Shown here: positions 1 through 11,540 of the stretch, one piece after another
How the letters are laid out: each line of letters starts with the position of its first letter
Position numbering within the stretch: the first letter of the stretch is position 1
Source: Mantamonas sphyraenae
Taxonomy: Eukaryota; CRuMs; Mantamonadidae
Reading direction: 5' to 3'
DNA: 64,000 nt
Assembly (NCBI GenBank): GCA_026936335.1
Contig: JAPMXV010000055.1
Coordinates: 248,001 to 312,000, forward strand
The notes under the pieces: model-generated
Seen by the model: only the letters and a program-made list of their open reading frames with translations
What the model was told of the DNA's origin: nothing
Databases searched by the model: none
Made by a program: the position numbers and the translations under genes

Positions 1-3000
1 CGTTTCGCCACACTTGCCACATGCGCCACGCCAATCGACTACGCCACACGGCGTTGGCACGCGACTTGGTCTCTGCCTTGCCACGACGGTACCTGGCGTG
101 TGTGTGCCACGCACGCAGCACCACCGTTGCCACGTGGCCACTGTGGTGCAGTTGTGCCTGGTGCGCCTTGCGTTGATCCACCGTGTGCATGTGCCACGCC
201 CCAAACACGCGTCCACACAATCGAGTGGCATGCATCCGTGTGCCCAGCTGGCGGTTCTCCATGTGTTGTCGCCACCGCACCAGTGTCAACCTGCACCGAC
301 GCTCCACATACGACTCTTCCCACTGCACACTGCGTCGTGCCACCTCCTGTCGTCTTGCCATCCCTCGCGTCCACCCTCGCCACGCCCGTCCAATCACACG
401 CCGCCTCCGCTCCCGTTCCCTCTCCCTCTCCCACCGCTGCCCACGCATGCGTGCATACCACACGCGCACCACCCTCCGCTGCCTCTCACGCAACACACGC
501 ATTCCCTTGCGTCGCAGCCGTGAGTGCATCTCCACCCGTCCCGTGTACGCCCTTCTCCACGCACGCCACACACCTGCCGCCATCCGTTCCCGGGAAACCC
601 TTCCTGCCTGTGTTTCCATGGCTGTTTCGCGCTCCCTGTTCCTGTGTGCACCTACCCACCTCTGCCACGTCTGTGTCATGCGTCGATGACGCACCCACTC
701 TGTACGTGTCCTCTCCATCCTCCTGTCTGCCCACACCTCTCTCCATTGCCTCCACGTCGAGGCCATCCGCTGCTGTCGTTCCTGCGCCTCCACCTGTCGT
801 TCCGCCTGCGCCGCACGCACACTGGCATGCCACACCTGCACCATACCACGCAGTCGCACACGCATCCGCTTTGCATGCACACGTGTGGCCATGTCCTGTA
901 GCTGCCACATCCCGTGCCACTGCGTCACACAGGCATGCGCCACTCGCAGTGCGCGTCGCCTCTCCGCCGCCCGCAGCCGCCGTTGCAACGTGGCTCGCCA
1001 CCTGCACATGGCCCAACTCTTGCGCACAATCACACGCATGCGATGTCTTTCGGCTCGCTCCTTGTTGTGTCGGTGCGTTTGCTGCAACTCGGGCAACAGT
1101 CGCCACTGGGCAAGCATACTCCGTGCCACACTGCGATTCAACAGCACCATGGCCGCTTCCATGTCTGCACGTGTGTGCACACGCACTCGCCACTTGTAAT
1201 GCCACAATTCCACGGCCACCTTGGCCAGATGGGCGTTCATCAGCCCTTGCAACGATGCCACTGCCTCCTCGCGTGCCTCGTATGCAATGGACACACTTAC
1301 CCACGCACGCAAGTAGCGACGCCGTGTCACCCGGTCGCCCATCACCTCTGCCTTGCGACGTGTCTGTCTGCGACCACGCAACAGCAACCACATGCGATGC
1401 CAACGGTGCACGGCATGCACCAACATGCGTGTGCGCACGTGTGCATCCGCCTGTTCCTCCATGCGACGTGTGTCCCTGTGTGTGGTGACCCATGCACGCC
1501 AGTCGCCAAAGCAATCGGTGAGCAGACGCACATTGACACGCACGTTGAGCTTGCGGATCATCGCCAGTCGCATGATGGCCACCTTCCACGTCAGCCACGC
1601 CTGCATCAGCTCCACGTAGTGCACTGCACGTCCTGTCTCTCTATCCAGCGTGCCCAGTAGTTGGTGGTACGCGTGGTTCTGTCGAAACACCATCATCCCA
1701 AGTCGCATCTCGTGTTTCACCACCAGCGAACGCAACAACGCAAGCTTAAACTCACTCCCCTCCCACGCCATCTCCGCATCCCTGTCTGGCTTCCCACCAC
1801 CACCACCACCACCACCACCATTGCTCCTCCTCCTCCCTCCCTGTCCTCTTGTTGTTGTGTTCCTGTGCCTCGTGCAACACCCTGTTCTTGGATTGTCCCA
1901 GGGACCCACCCACCACAAAGCCAATCTGAGCCCGTTTGCTTGCCTGCTCCCTGTTGTGTTCCCATCCACTCTGGTTGGCCATTTGCTTGCTGCGTCGCTG
2001 TCGCTTGGCCACTTGCAATTGGTACGCCCTGCGATGGTGTTGCACATGGCCCTGCTGCTCCACCAACTCCTCCCGTGCCTCCTGTCGAAAGAACCGCACC
2101 GTGGCCATCATGGCCGCCTGACGATGCTTCACAAACACCCGAAACGCACTCATGTCCTTCCACGCCCATCCAGGCACACGACGCGACGCCACAACCCCGT
2201 ACGCACTCTCCATGTCCACCAACGGGGTCAATGGATACACCTGTGATGATGATGATGATGATGACGACGACGATGACATCCCTTGCATCCCTCTTCCTTC
2301 ACCTCCGTCTGGCATGTACAAGTCACGGTGTGAAGGACCCAAATCGTCGAGAAAGATCCCATCCCAGCTGAGTTCTGCATCCAACAACTCATCAGCCCCA
2401 ATGGGTCCATTGCCAGCTCGGATCTGATACACCAGGTTGCTGATGGGAGTCAAGGCACGTTGCGAATCCAGGGTGCGAAGCGACAGCGATGACACCGCAC
2501 TCCCCTGCGACGTCATCGACAGTCGTGAACTGCTGCGACTCGGTGTGCGACGAGGCGACCCTGCTTCTGCTCGATTCCGGTCGTATGGGGATCCACTCAT
2601 CCTACGTGTGCGCGACGGGGGACGACCTCCTCCCAATCTGCTCGGCGACCCTGAACGCACCATGCTGCTGCCACCACCACCCCCACCACCACTGCTGCTG
2701 CTTCCATGAAAAGAACGACCTGTCAGACGCATCATGTCTGTGGCACTCAGGCTCCGTGTCAGCAACGCCCCCGCCTTGGGCGACTTGGGTGACATCCTGA
2801 GCGACCCTTTGCCGACAACAACGGACACCTGCCCTGGCTGCCTGCCGCTGCTGCTGCTTGCCTCTCGCTCGCTTGCCTCGTGAGAGACCCTGTCTATGTA
2901 CGATTGCGGCGCCTGCCATGCTGTGTTATCCCGCAGAGCCACACGTCGTCCCACCTGGCCCAAAGCCGTTGTCGTGTCTCCCGCCTTCTTCTGCTCCTTA

Positions 3001-3527
3001 CTGCCGCTTTTCAACGGTGACCGCGCTGCACTCTCCTCATCCAACGCCGCCTGGCCGTGGTAGTGTTCATGCAGTGTGTTTGCAAATGTCAACCGTTGCT
3101 GTCTGCGCCTGATCCCCGGACTGCCTGGGCTTCCCGGCGCCTCCTCTCGTTGCATCGTCGTCGCCGTCGTCGTCGTCGTCGTCACCGTGCTTGCAGACAC
3201 CTCCAAATCACTCACAGCCGTCACGGGACTCCATGCCACCGCTTCCACGGGTTCCGCCTCGTCATCATGGGATGGGTTTGCCCCTGTGTGCTTGGTCTGG
3301 AGGTGTTGCTGCTGTTGATGTCGTCGTCGTTCTTCCACCGCTTTCAGTCGTCGTTCCAACGCCTCTGTCTCCTCATCCACCATGCTTGTCCTCTGTGCAA
3401 TTCGTGGCACAGGAGATGGCATCACATACGCTTCCATCCCATTTCCTCCCCCCTTCTGCGACGACGGCCACAACGCAGAGTGCAGCTCGCTGTCCTCCTC
3501 CATCTCGCTTGGCTGCGGCTCCGCCAT
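1..3527 (-). CDS. Sfi1-like centrin-binding repeat protein (partial, C-terminus off window)
   Basis: The reading starts at the ATG at 3527 and runs leftward off the window edge. The first ~560 residues are low-complexity and disordered (Ser, Thr, Gly and Gln runs, RS-rich stretches, many SP/TP sites). From about 1770 to position 1 the minus strand is one open frame of ~590 residues rich in Arg, Trp and Leu. Short helical units ending in a W-x-x-W or L-x-x-W-R type motif recur every ~25-40 residues, the pattern of Sfi1 centrin-binding repeats, which form long rods at centrosomes, basal bodies or spindle poles. The frame of the disordered part (stop at 1752) and of the repeat part differ by one base. 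The switch lies near a TGG/CCA microsatellite at 1796-1830; no normal-length intron explains it, so an indel is likely. Family by repeat pattern only; confident it is coding, moderately confident of Sfi1 class. Confidence 0.7.
1796..1830. repeat. CCA/TGG trinucleotide microsatellite
   Basis: About eleven CCA units on the plus strand lie inside the Sfi1-like gene. Read in the upstream frame they would give an implausible run of tryptophans; in the downstream frame they give a glycine run. This is the likely location of the one-base phase change in that gene. Confidence 0.85.
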
Positions 3528-3586
3528 CCGATCCAAGCACATCCACCCACCCATCACACGCACACATACACACACACACACGGCAC
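3528..3586. promoter_or_regulatory. 59-nt shared divergent upstream region
   Basis: This is all the DNA between the Sfi1-like ATG (minus, 3527) and the proposed WNK-like ATG (plus, 3587). It is dominated by CA repeats. Both 5' leaders and any promoter must fit here or overlap the neighbouring coding sequence. No recognisable TATA element is present. Confidence 0.4.
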
Positions 3587-6438
3587 ATGTCATCCCCTGA
3601 GGAATCATCACGCTTGACTCTGCCGTCCTCTCCCTCTCTGCCTCCTCTTTCGAGGTCGGTTCCGAGCTGCGCTCTTCGCAGAGCATCGACTCGGACTCTG
3701 CCGAGGCCCGCCTGCTCGCAAACGCTCCATCCATTGTCGATGACAAGCGCCGCTACGTCAAAACAGACGAGGTCATCAACGTGGGTCACCGGCGCACCGT
3801 CTACCGAGCCTACGACGACGAGGAGGGCCGCGACGTCGCTTGGATCGAGTACTCAGATGTGCCTGACTCGGTCGCCGTCGCCGTCGAGGAGAACTTTGGC
3901 AGACTCTACCAGCTCGAGAGTCCCTACATTGTCAAGTGAGTGGCCCATGTCAACGTTCCCTTGCGCCTGCAACAATGCACATGGTTGCGACGCGTGTGGT
4001 GTCCTCACCCGCGTGTGTGCTTCCCTGTTTGCCCGAAACGGGCATTTCGGGCCAACCCCTTCTTCTGACACCCCGTCCCGTCTCGCTGCCATGGCACGCT
4101 TACACACATGTGCACGCGTGTTGCCATCCGCCCATCTCGCCCTCTCCATGCACAGGTACCTCTCCGCGTGGGTCGACACAGAGGGAGACGTAAACTCGGC
4201 CGTGTTCATCACCGAGCTGCCGCCCTCTCACATGACTCTGAAACAGTACGTCCTCCTACCGCCCCATCCACACATGCACGCTCACTGCTCACTCGCATGC
4301 CCCACCCTGTCCACGTGCCCTTCCTCTTTCTGTGGCCCATGTGACTGTCTGTTGCCTCATGCCTCGTCCACAGGTACAGCAGCAACGTCATGCGCTTCCC
4401 CATCAAGATCATCAAGCGCTGGTGCAGGCAAATTGCAAGTGGATTGCATTTTCTCGTACGTTTCCTCCCACGCCTCCTTTGACTTGACCCACCTCCATTC
4501 CACCTTTATTGCCGCACAGCCCAGTGCACCCGTTTTGCTCGTGCCGTGCCCACTCTGGTGGCAGACCCTCTTCTCACCCATCATCCACCCGCGCCGCCCC
4601 GCCCCTCGTACCACCATCACACACAGGCCTCGCACAACTTCTACCACCGGGACCTTAAGTGCTCCAACATCTACATTGACAGCAACACAGGCAAGGTGAT
4701 CATTGCCACGCTCGAGCTGACGTTGTTTATCGACACGACGCATCCTGCCAATTTCGACGGGACGCCGGGCTTCCTGGACCCGGAGATTGGACCCAACTCG
4801 GACAGGGACAAGGAGGTGGTGTATTCGTTTGGCTGCTGTGTGCTGGAAATGATCACAAGCAAGTATCCGTTCGGGGCGTACACGTCGGCCATGGAGATCT
4901 TCCGTGCGGCCATGGACTACACCATTCCGCCTGAGCTGGAAGAGGTGGAGGACGAAGAAGCGGCCGATTTCATTCGCATGTGCCTTCGGCCGCAAAAGGA
5001 ACGACCGAGCATGAACCGAGCGTTGCAGCATCCGTTCCTGGGCGACGAAAACACGGGCGACGGGGTGAACAACCGAGGGGCATCCATGCACGGCCGACAG
5101 ATTGTGTTGCAGCTGAAACGCTCGCCTTCGCAGGACTCAACGAGCAGTGGACGTAGCTCACGCACCATGGGGGGCTTTGATGGCGAGGACAGCGACGAAG
5201 ACCTGGCCGAATACCAATCCAAACGCGCACGACAGGTGGTGCTGGTCGACCCATCCATGGTGGGCATGGACATGAACGGTGACTTTGGCCTGGAGATTGC
5301 CGCCTCGCCGGAAGAGGCAAACACAACTCGCAAAGTGGTGGATTTGCTGACCGGTGCCGCGTCGGGTGACGCCTCACGCGATGGAGGAGGCGCCACCGTG
5401 ACCACCATCCCACACGACGAACTCACAAAGGTGGAATTGTATCATACCGAGGACGGCCACTTGGCCATCAGCACAGTGCCGCATGGCACCAGCAACCCCA
5501 CGATGGGAGGCGACCAGGGCTCGTGCGACGAAACGGCAGTTGACTCGCAGGGTGCTCTGGCCATGGCCCAAGGGGCTTCACAAAATCGCAAGCGACGCGT
5601 AGGCAGCGCCATGTCGGCCACCTCATCTGTGGGCAGCGTGACATCCACAGGATCGGAAGTGTATACGCCGTTTGAAGGGGCCCCCGCATCGCCGCGACGC
5701 GGAGGCAGCCGAGGCAGCCACCACCGTCACCATCACCACCATCATCACCACGGCGACGGCACTCTAAAGGCCTTTGTGAACTACGGGCCGTCGCCCATGG
5801 CGAACAAGCCGTACGATGGGTGTGTGCGCATGGATATGACTGGTGTGCAGGAGGTGGACGAACTCAAGCGCATGATTTCCATAGACTTTGATTTGGACAC
5901 CATGGATCGACTGGACCTGTTCTACACCGATCGTGACGGCGACCTGGTCATGGTATTGCCACGCACCACCATGCGTGAGATTCGCACACACGCAGTCAGT
6001 GTGACTGCACACGTGCGTGCACAACGCTCTGCCATGGGCAACACCAACCGCAGTGCACTCACCGCCGTGGGCATCCACAGCGTGTCTTCCATCGGCGAAC
6101 ACTCGCACGCCTCCGAGTCAAGTGGCGACGAAGGAATGGGTGGCAATAGCGGATCACTGGGCATCGAGTCGTTGCTGCCAGGGGTCGACTCCCCGGCACA
6201 GAGTAACCCTAGTTCGGGTGGATCGGACCATGAGGATGACGATGACGACAACAACGACGACGACGATGACAACGACGATGAAGACGTGAGCAACGGCGAC
6301 GACGGTGAGCAGGCACCCACACACAACACAGCAGATGACGAGCCGCACGAGGCAACTTTGGGCATGGAAGGAGCTGCTGCTGCTGCTGGTGCTGCCACAG
6401 GGACAGAGGGAGCAGACGCGGATGCTGCAGAAAGGTGA
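3587..6438 (+). CDS. WNK-like pseudokinase with C-terminal PB1-like segment
   Basis: Exons 3587-3935, 4156-4245, 4374-4455 and 4627-6438 have matching splice phases; predicted length ~777 aa. The kinase fold resembles WNK: an RYVKTDEVINVG start, TVYRAYD, a VAWIEY strand (WNKs lack the usual subdomain II Lys), TLKQY, HRDLKCSN at ~181-188, GTPGFLDPE at ~219-227, and an SFGCCVLEM helix. Catalytic features are missing. The DFG/DLG motif is TLE (~202-204), the WNK glycine-loop Lys is replaced in VGHRRTVY, and the subdomain IX Asp is Val (VVYSFG). HRD and Asn are kept. This predicts a scaffold or ion/osmotic-sensor-like pseudokinase; that role is inference. The C-terminal half has a His run (5720-5755), a PB1-like segment (~556-620, with YTDRDGD), an Asp-rich tract and Ala-Gly repeats. 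The first exon needs one missing base near 3610 to join the ATG to the kinase frame; otherwise the true start is in an unseen exon. Confidence 0.75.
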
Positions 6439-6538
6439 TTGCATCTCAACGTGCAACTGCGACACCAACAACAACCACAACAACAAATCAACACACAGGC
6501 ACACAGGCACACATCAGACACACATCACACTGGTCACA

Positions 6539-9500
6539 ATGAAGAGCACCGTCGTCCTCCCTCCCCGAACCAACAGATCCCACCGCATTGCAACATCGAT
6601 GCAACCACGTAGCACAACCGAACGACGTGGTGGTGGTGCTGGCCGAGCAAACGCAAACCGCAGTGACGATGAGGCCAAAGGCAAGGAGGACCGACGTGTG
6701 GACTGGAGCAAGGTGGCTGGCAACAAGCCGCCCCTTGCTCACTCGCTGAAAACCATCCTCTTTGCCTCCTTCCTGGTGTTGGTCATCATCGGCATCTCCC
6801 ACTACATCCATTATAGTGTACCCCTGCCTCTGGGAAACGATGCTCCTGCAGAGGTGTTTAGTGAAGCCCGTGCACGCGAGCACATTCGTTACCTTTCAGA
6901 CGTGATTGGCAAGCGTACGTCGCCTCCTTTTCTTCGCCCATGCACACACACCCGACACGCCCCATGCGACACACTCTTTCGTGTGCATCCACACGTACAT
7001 GGCCATGCACCCAACACGTACACATGGAGAGTCTCTCCACACACGCCAAGCGCAAGGGCGATGTCGTTTCGAGCATGCGTGTGTCAAACCCACTCACCCA
7101 GCACCTCCTCCCCCTCCCCCCCTGCCTTTCCTCAAACCCACCCACCCCCTCCCCAACCTCCCCCACGTACACACAGGTGCGGTGGGAACAAAGCACAACG
7201 AAGTGCTGACGGTCAAGTTCCTGCAGGGGTACCTGAAGCAGGTGCAGAAGGAGCTTGCCTCGCTGCCGGAAGAGACGCGTCCGCAGATGGAAGTGAGCGT
7301 GCAAAAGGCCAGTGGAGCGCATGTGTTTGAGTTTATGTTTGTGGTGATTACCAACCGATACGACCGACTGCGCAACGTGGTGGTGCGTCTGTCGCCGCCC
7401 AAGAAGCAGAACGAGGAGGGTCAGCAGCAGAAGAACACACACTGTTGGTCAATGCCCACTTTGACAGTGCTCTGGATGCCCCCGGCGCTGCAGATGATGG
7501 TCAAGGGGTGGCTGTCATGATGGAAGCCATTCGCAACCTTGTGTACAGCAAGGAGCCACTGCAACATTCCGTGGTGTTTCTCTTCAACGGCGGCGAAGAG
7601 TCACTGCAACAGGCCTCCCACGGGTTCATCACCACCCATCCGTGGGCACGCAACGTACGCACCGTCATCAACATGGACGGCTGTGGATCCGGCGGACGCG
7701 AGGTGCTCTTCCAAGCCGAGTTGGAAGCCATGACCCGACAGTATGCCAGTCAGGTGCCCCGTCCACATGGCTCCTCGGTGGGCTCCGACATTTTCAAGAC
7801 CGGTCTCATCCTGGCCGACTCCGACTACCGCATCTTCCGCGACCACGGACGCGTTCGTGGCGTGGATCTCGCCTTGTACATGCACGGCTACGTGTACCAC
7901 ACCATGCTGGACACGGAAAGCCACATCGAACCGGGTGCCATCCAGCATCATGGCGACAACGCACTCGCCCTCATTCGCTCCGTCGTCCTTTCCCGTGACT
8001 TTCTGCCCACCCTCGACGCTCAACCCGACCGTCCCCTGGTGTTTTGGGATGTGTTGGGACGTGCCATGATGGTGTACCCGCAGACATGGGCCGAGTGGAT
8101 GCACAGGGCTCTTGTCGTCCTCGTCCTCGTCTTCTTGGCCCTTCAGGCCTCCAAGCAGGGAAGTGCCTGGTCCACCGTCATTAGCATTGGTGCTGCCACC
8201 TCCTCCTTCTTTTCCATGCTCCTCAGTGTCTTTGCCGCCCTTGTGTGCTCCGTGGCGGTGGCACTCATCAATCACCACGTGTTGGGCAACCCCATGAGCT
8301 GGTATGCCCATCCCACCTTTGCCGTGGTGCTCTTTGCCCTGCCTGCTCTCCTTGGCGTGCTTGCCGTCCAACACTACGTGCCCCTGGCACCCGTGGATCG
8401 GATGGTCCGCAAACAGGCCGAGATGCGTGCCTTTATGGGTGTCCTCCTCCTCCAGAGCCTGGTCCTCATCATGATGAGTGAGTCTGCCCTCGGTTCCGCC
8501 TACATGGTCATGTTGCCACTGGCCTCCTCCCTCGTGGCCCTCCTGGTCAACGAATGGCTTGTCGGTGCCTCCTCCAAGTTGGAAACCACCCATATCCATC
8601 CACTCACCTATGTCATTGCCCTGGGTCCCCTGGTCATCAACTACGACGTCTTTCTCAGCACCCTCGATGTGCTCATCCCCACCATGGGCCGTGTGGGTGC
8701 CTTTACCCCGTCCGATCTGGCCATGGGTGCCTTTGTGGCCATCTTCCTCACCGTGCCCTTCCTTGCCCTTGTGGCCCTGGTCCACCGTGCTGGAAACATC
8801 CGTGTCCTCATGCTGGCTGTGCTGGCCGGCGTCCTCCTCTCCCTTGCCGTCTCCTCCGTCAGTTTCGGCTACACCGACATGCGTCCCAAGCGTCTGTTTG
8901 TGACCCACGTGCACCGTCGCACGCTGCCCAATCTCTCCTTGCCCCACGGCAAGAAGAGTGTGTTTGTGAGCGAGAACCCGCTGGTGCGTGGGGACCAAAC
9001 GGACATGGAGTCGTTTGTGCTCATCAGCAGCAGTGATCCCACCTCCACACGGGCACCCCTGGAACCCTGGCTGGCACAGAATCCGCAGGTGCAATTGATG
9101 GACCATCACTATCCGCCCGATTGGGATGTGTTGTACCCGTTCAACTTCTTCCTCAGTGGCTACCAGGTGCGTGCCCCACCCCTGGATCCCAAGGACTTTC
9201 CCACCCCGTCCATCCAGGTGGCGCGTGACGAGTACAACAGTCGCATCGACCAGCGTGAACTCACCCTCAAGTTTGACTACGAGGGCTTTGAGTGGACCAC
9301 CCTCCGCTTCAACGCAACCCTCCTCTCCTGGAGTGCCACCGAATCGTTGCCCCCCACCCCGGCTGGCCATTACATGATTCGACATGTGGCTGCACATGGC
9401 TCTCGTCATTGGAACATCGATCTCCAGTTCAAGGGCAAGGAGGCTGTGCGCTTCGACTTTACCGCCGTCCATCTCGTCAAGAGCCCCTTTGTGCAGACCC

Positions 9501-9574
9501 TGCACGATGCCCTCCCCTCCTGGGTCTCTGCCTTGGATTCTCTCTCCACTGTGGCCATTGAGTTTGAAGCATGA
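6539..9574 (+). CDS. ERMP1: ERMP1-like M28 zinc aminopeptidase, multi-pass ER membrane protein
   Basis: Exon 1 is 6539-6914 and exon 2 is 7177-9574; the junction restores the DVIGKRAVGTKHNEVLTV segment. The first ~75 residues are a basic cytosolic tail, followed by one transmembrane helix, then the lumenal M28 domain. Zinc and catalytic residues are visible: NAHFDS, PGAADDG, GGEES (general-base Glu), NMDGCGSGG and the final YVYHT His. The C-terminal half has about eight hydrophobic segments (8100-8880) and a soluble tail, as in ER metallopeptidase 1 (Felix-ina). The family processes proteins or peptides in the ER lumen. An extra CA in an AC run at 7433-7443 breaks the frame just before LLVNAHFDS; removing two bases restores both frame and homology, so an indel error or very recent mutation is likely. 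It lies 100 nt downstream of the pseudokinase on the same strand. Confidence 0.88.
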
Positions 9575-9633
9575 TGGCAGAATACAATACAGCATTCATA
9601 CCCACTATCTCCCTCTCTCCCCCTCTCCCTCTC

Positions 9634-9990
9634 TCACTCATGCCAGTGGCAACGAGGCAAATTGGCCTTGGTGCGATGGTGTCGGATGACGGAACGCAAG
9701 GACGAGGTGATGATGCGCCGTGTGTGGTGAAACAAGAGGTCGTCGGACAGGCGGATGTCCATGAAATCCGTGTAGTGTGCCTCCTTGACCCCAAACCGAA
9801 GCTGTGTCAACTCCAGGTAGTGGTCCGAATCCAACGAGTCTGAGCTCGGTCGTTGCAGTGGCACCACGTGCAACAGGCGACCTGGCACTGCAAACACGAC
9901 GTCGTCAAACTCGTCGTCCAGCGAATCGTGCAGTGCAGGGTGCACCGTGGCCTTGTCACGTGATGATGGTGACCCACTCTTGCCACTACT

Positions 9991-10023
<33 letters not shown>

Positions 10024-11334
10024 CGAGTTTGAACCTGTGCCGCTGCTTTTCCCGCCAAAGGTGGAAAACCACGAGTCAGGATTGGAGGAAAAGTGACCTG
10101 TGGCACGCGGGTGGTGGTTGTCGGTGTGCTTGTCATCGTCATCGTCGCGAGACCAGGGCATCCATGTCTTGATGCGATCAAGCGTGGTCTTGACGTGTTG
10201 ACGAGTCTGATCCACGTGCGACTGCACATCCTCCACCTTGCGCTGCAAATCCAGCCCGAATTGGTACACTTTGAACTTTTGGGCCACGTCGACCAGCTCC
10301 TCCTCAAAGTCGTACGCTTCCAGCTGTTTGCGCAGCCGATACGCATTGTACGTGGACAGCCGCGGCACGATGTCGTCGCCCGTGATGACCGACGTGCACA
10401 CGTCCTGTGCTGCCTCTGCCAGTGGGATGCTCAGGCAGCTGGGCGTGCCAAACGTGTACGCCTGCACATCAGGAAAATCGTCGCGCAGCAACAACGCCGC
10501 AATGGCTGCCGTGGAACCGCCCAACGAATGGCCACACAAGCGCAACGTATGATCCGGGTGCTTGTCACGCAGACGCAGCAAACGGTCGCGTTCGAGCTGG
10601 ACAAGACTCTGGGCGGCGGCAAGCATGCCCGAGTGGGCAAAGCCCGTTTGGAAGGCGGCGGCTTCCAGGTTGACGTCGTGCAACAGGTCTTGGATGTCCT
10701 TTGTGCCACGGATGGACACGACAATGTTCTGTTCGACGTCATCCTTGAAGATGGCGTAGGCCGGACGGAGGGCGTTGCTGTGCCACCGGGTTTGCACGAG
10801 ATCGGACACGTCGAGGAAGGTGCTCTTGACCACGTTGGACACGGAGCGTTGGTATGCCACATTGCTACAGTTCCAAAAGTACACGAGGTCAAACAGGCTG
10901 TGGGCACCCTCCTGCTGCTGCTGCTGCTGCTGTGGGTGCAGCTGTTCCGTGGTCAAACACTCCTCCAGCCGGTGGGGCCTCTGCTGACGCTGCTTCTCCC
11001 GGTGCAACATCAGCCGTGCCGAGATTTCCATTCGATCCAACGCACTCCGTTGATGGGAGAACCCGAACCGGCTGCCCAGGTGGTCCAGTTCAAGGGAAAG
11101 CAGGGAGAACACGTCCATCAACGCAGCCGGGTTGAACCCTCCCCCTTCCCCGTCTCCGTCCCCACGCTGCAATCGGTCCCGAGCTCGCTTGCGCAGCGAC
11201 TGGCGCAGTTTGCGACGTTCCCCCTTTTCCCCTGCCTTGCTTGCTGATTGGGCAGCTACCACACGACAGCGAGCAAACATTGGTTGGGTGGTTGCTTGGG
11301 ATGGCGCAGGGTGGACAGTGTGGGACTGAGTCAT
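9634..11334 (-). CDS. Class 3 lipase (diacylglycerol-lipase-like), copy 1
   Basis: A single exon of 566 aa from the ATG at 11334; an upstream extension would run into the neighbouring gene's stop. The alpha/beta-hydrolase core contains the nucleophile elbow GHSLGG with Ser near residue 268, a preceding IVVSIRGT oxyanion strand, the FAHSGM segment of class 3 lipases, and TGDDIVPRL carrying the catalytic Asp region. The C-terminal HYTDFMDI segment holds a candidate His. Gln and Ser/Asn runs interrupt the protein at ~10010 and ~10915. No membrane segments are seen, so it resembles the soluble lipase domain of DAG lipases. It is a tandem paralogue of the next gene, which has the same domain order and the same ~120-residue C-terminal extension. 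The M28 gene ends 59 nt away, tail to tail. Confidence 0.87.
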
Positions 11335-11540
11335 CAACCCTTCTTCACAGTCCATTGCTGGTTGGGCAAACGTGGATCCATTCTCATTGTTGGAACACGC
11401 ACAACACACGCGCGCAACGCAGTGGTGTTTGTGGTGTGCTCGCGTGTGCACCAGCGTTTCCGAGTTTTCCGACAAGGAATCAAACTCCTGATGCATGCAT
11501 GCATCGAATTCCATTCGCACAACACACACTTCCAATCCTC

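Noticed and set aside
1796-1830. Run of nine tryptophans in the upstream frame of the Sfi1-like gene
   Set aside because: This is the TGG microsatellite read in the wrong phase; the adjacent repeat domain uses the frame giving glycine.
7601-9595. 664-codon minus-strand open frame, Gly/His-rich
   Set aside because: It is antisense to the membrane part of the ERMP1-like gene, whose zinc motifs and helices are clear on the plus strand.
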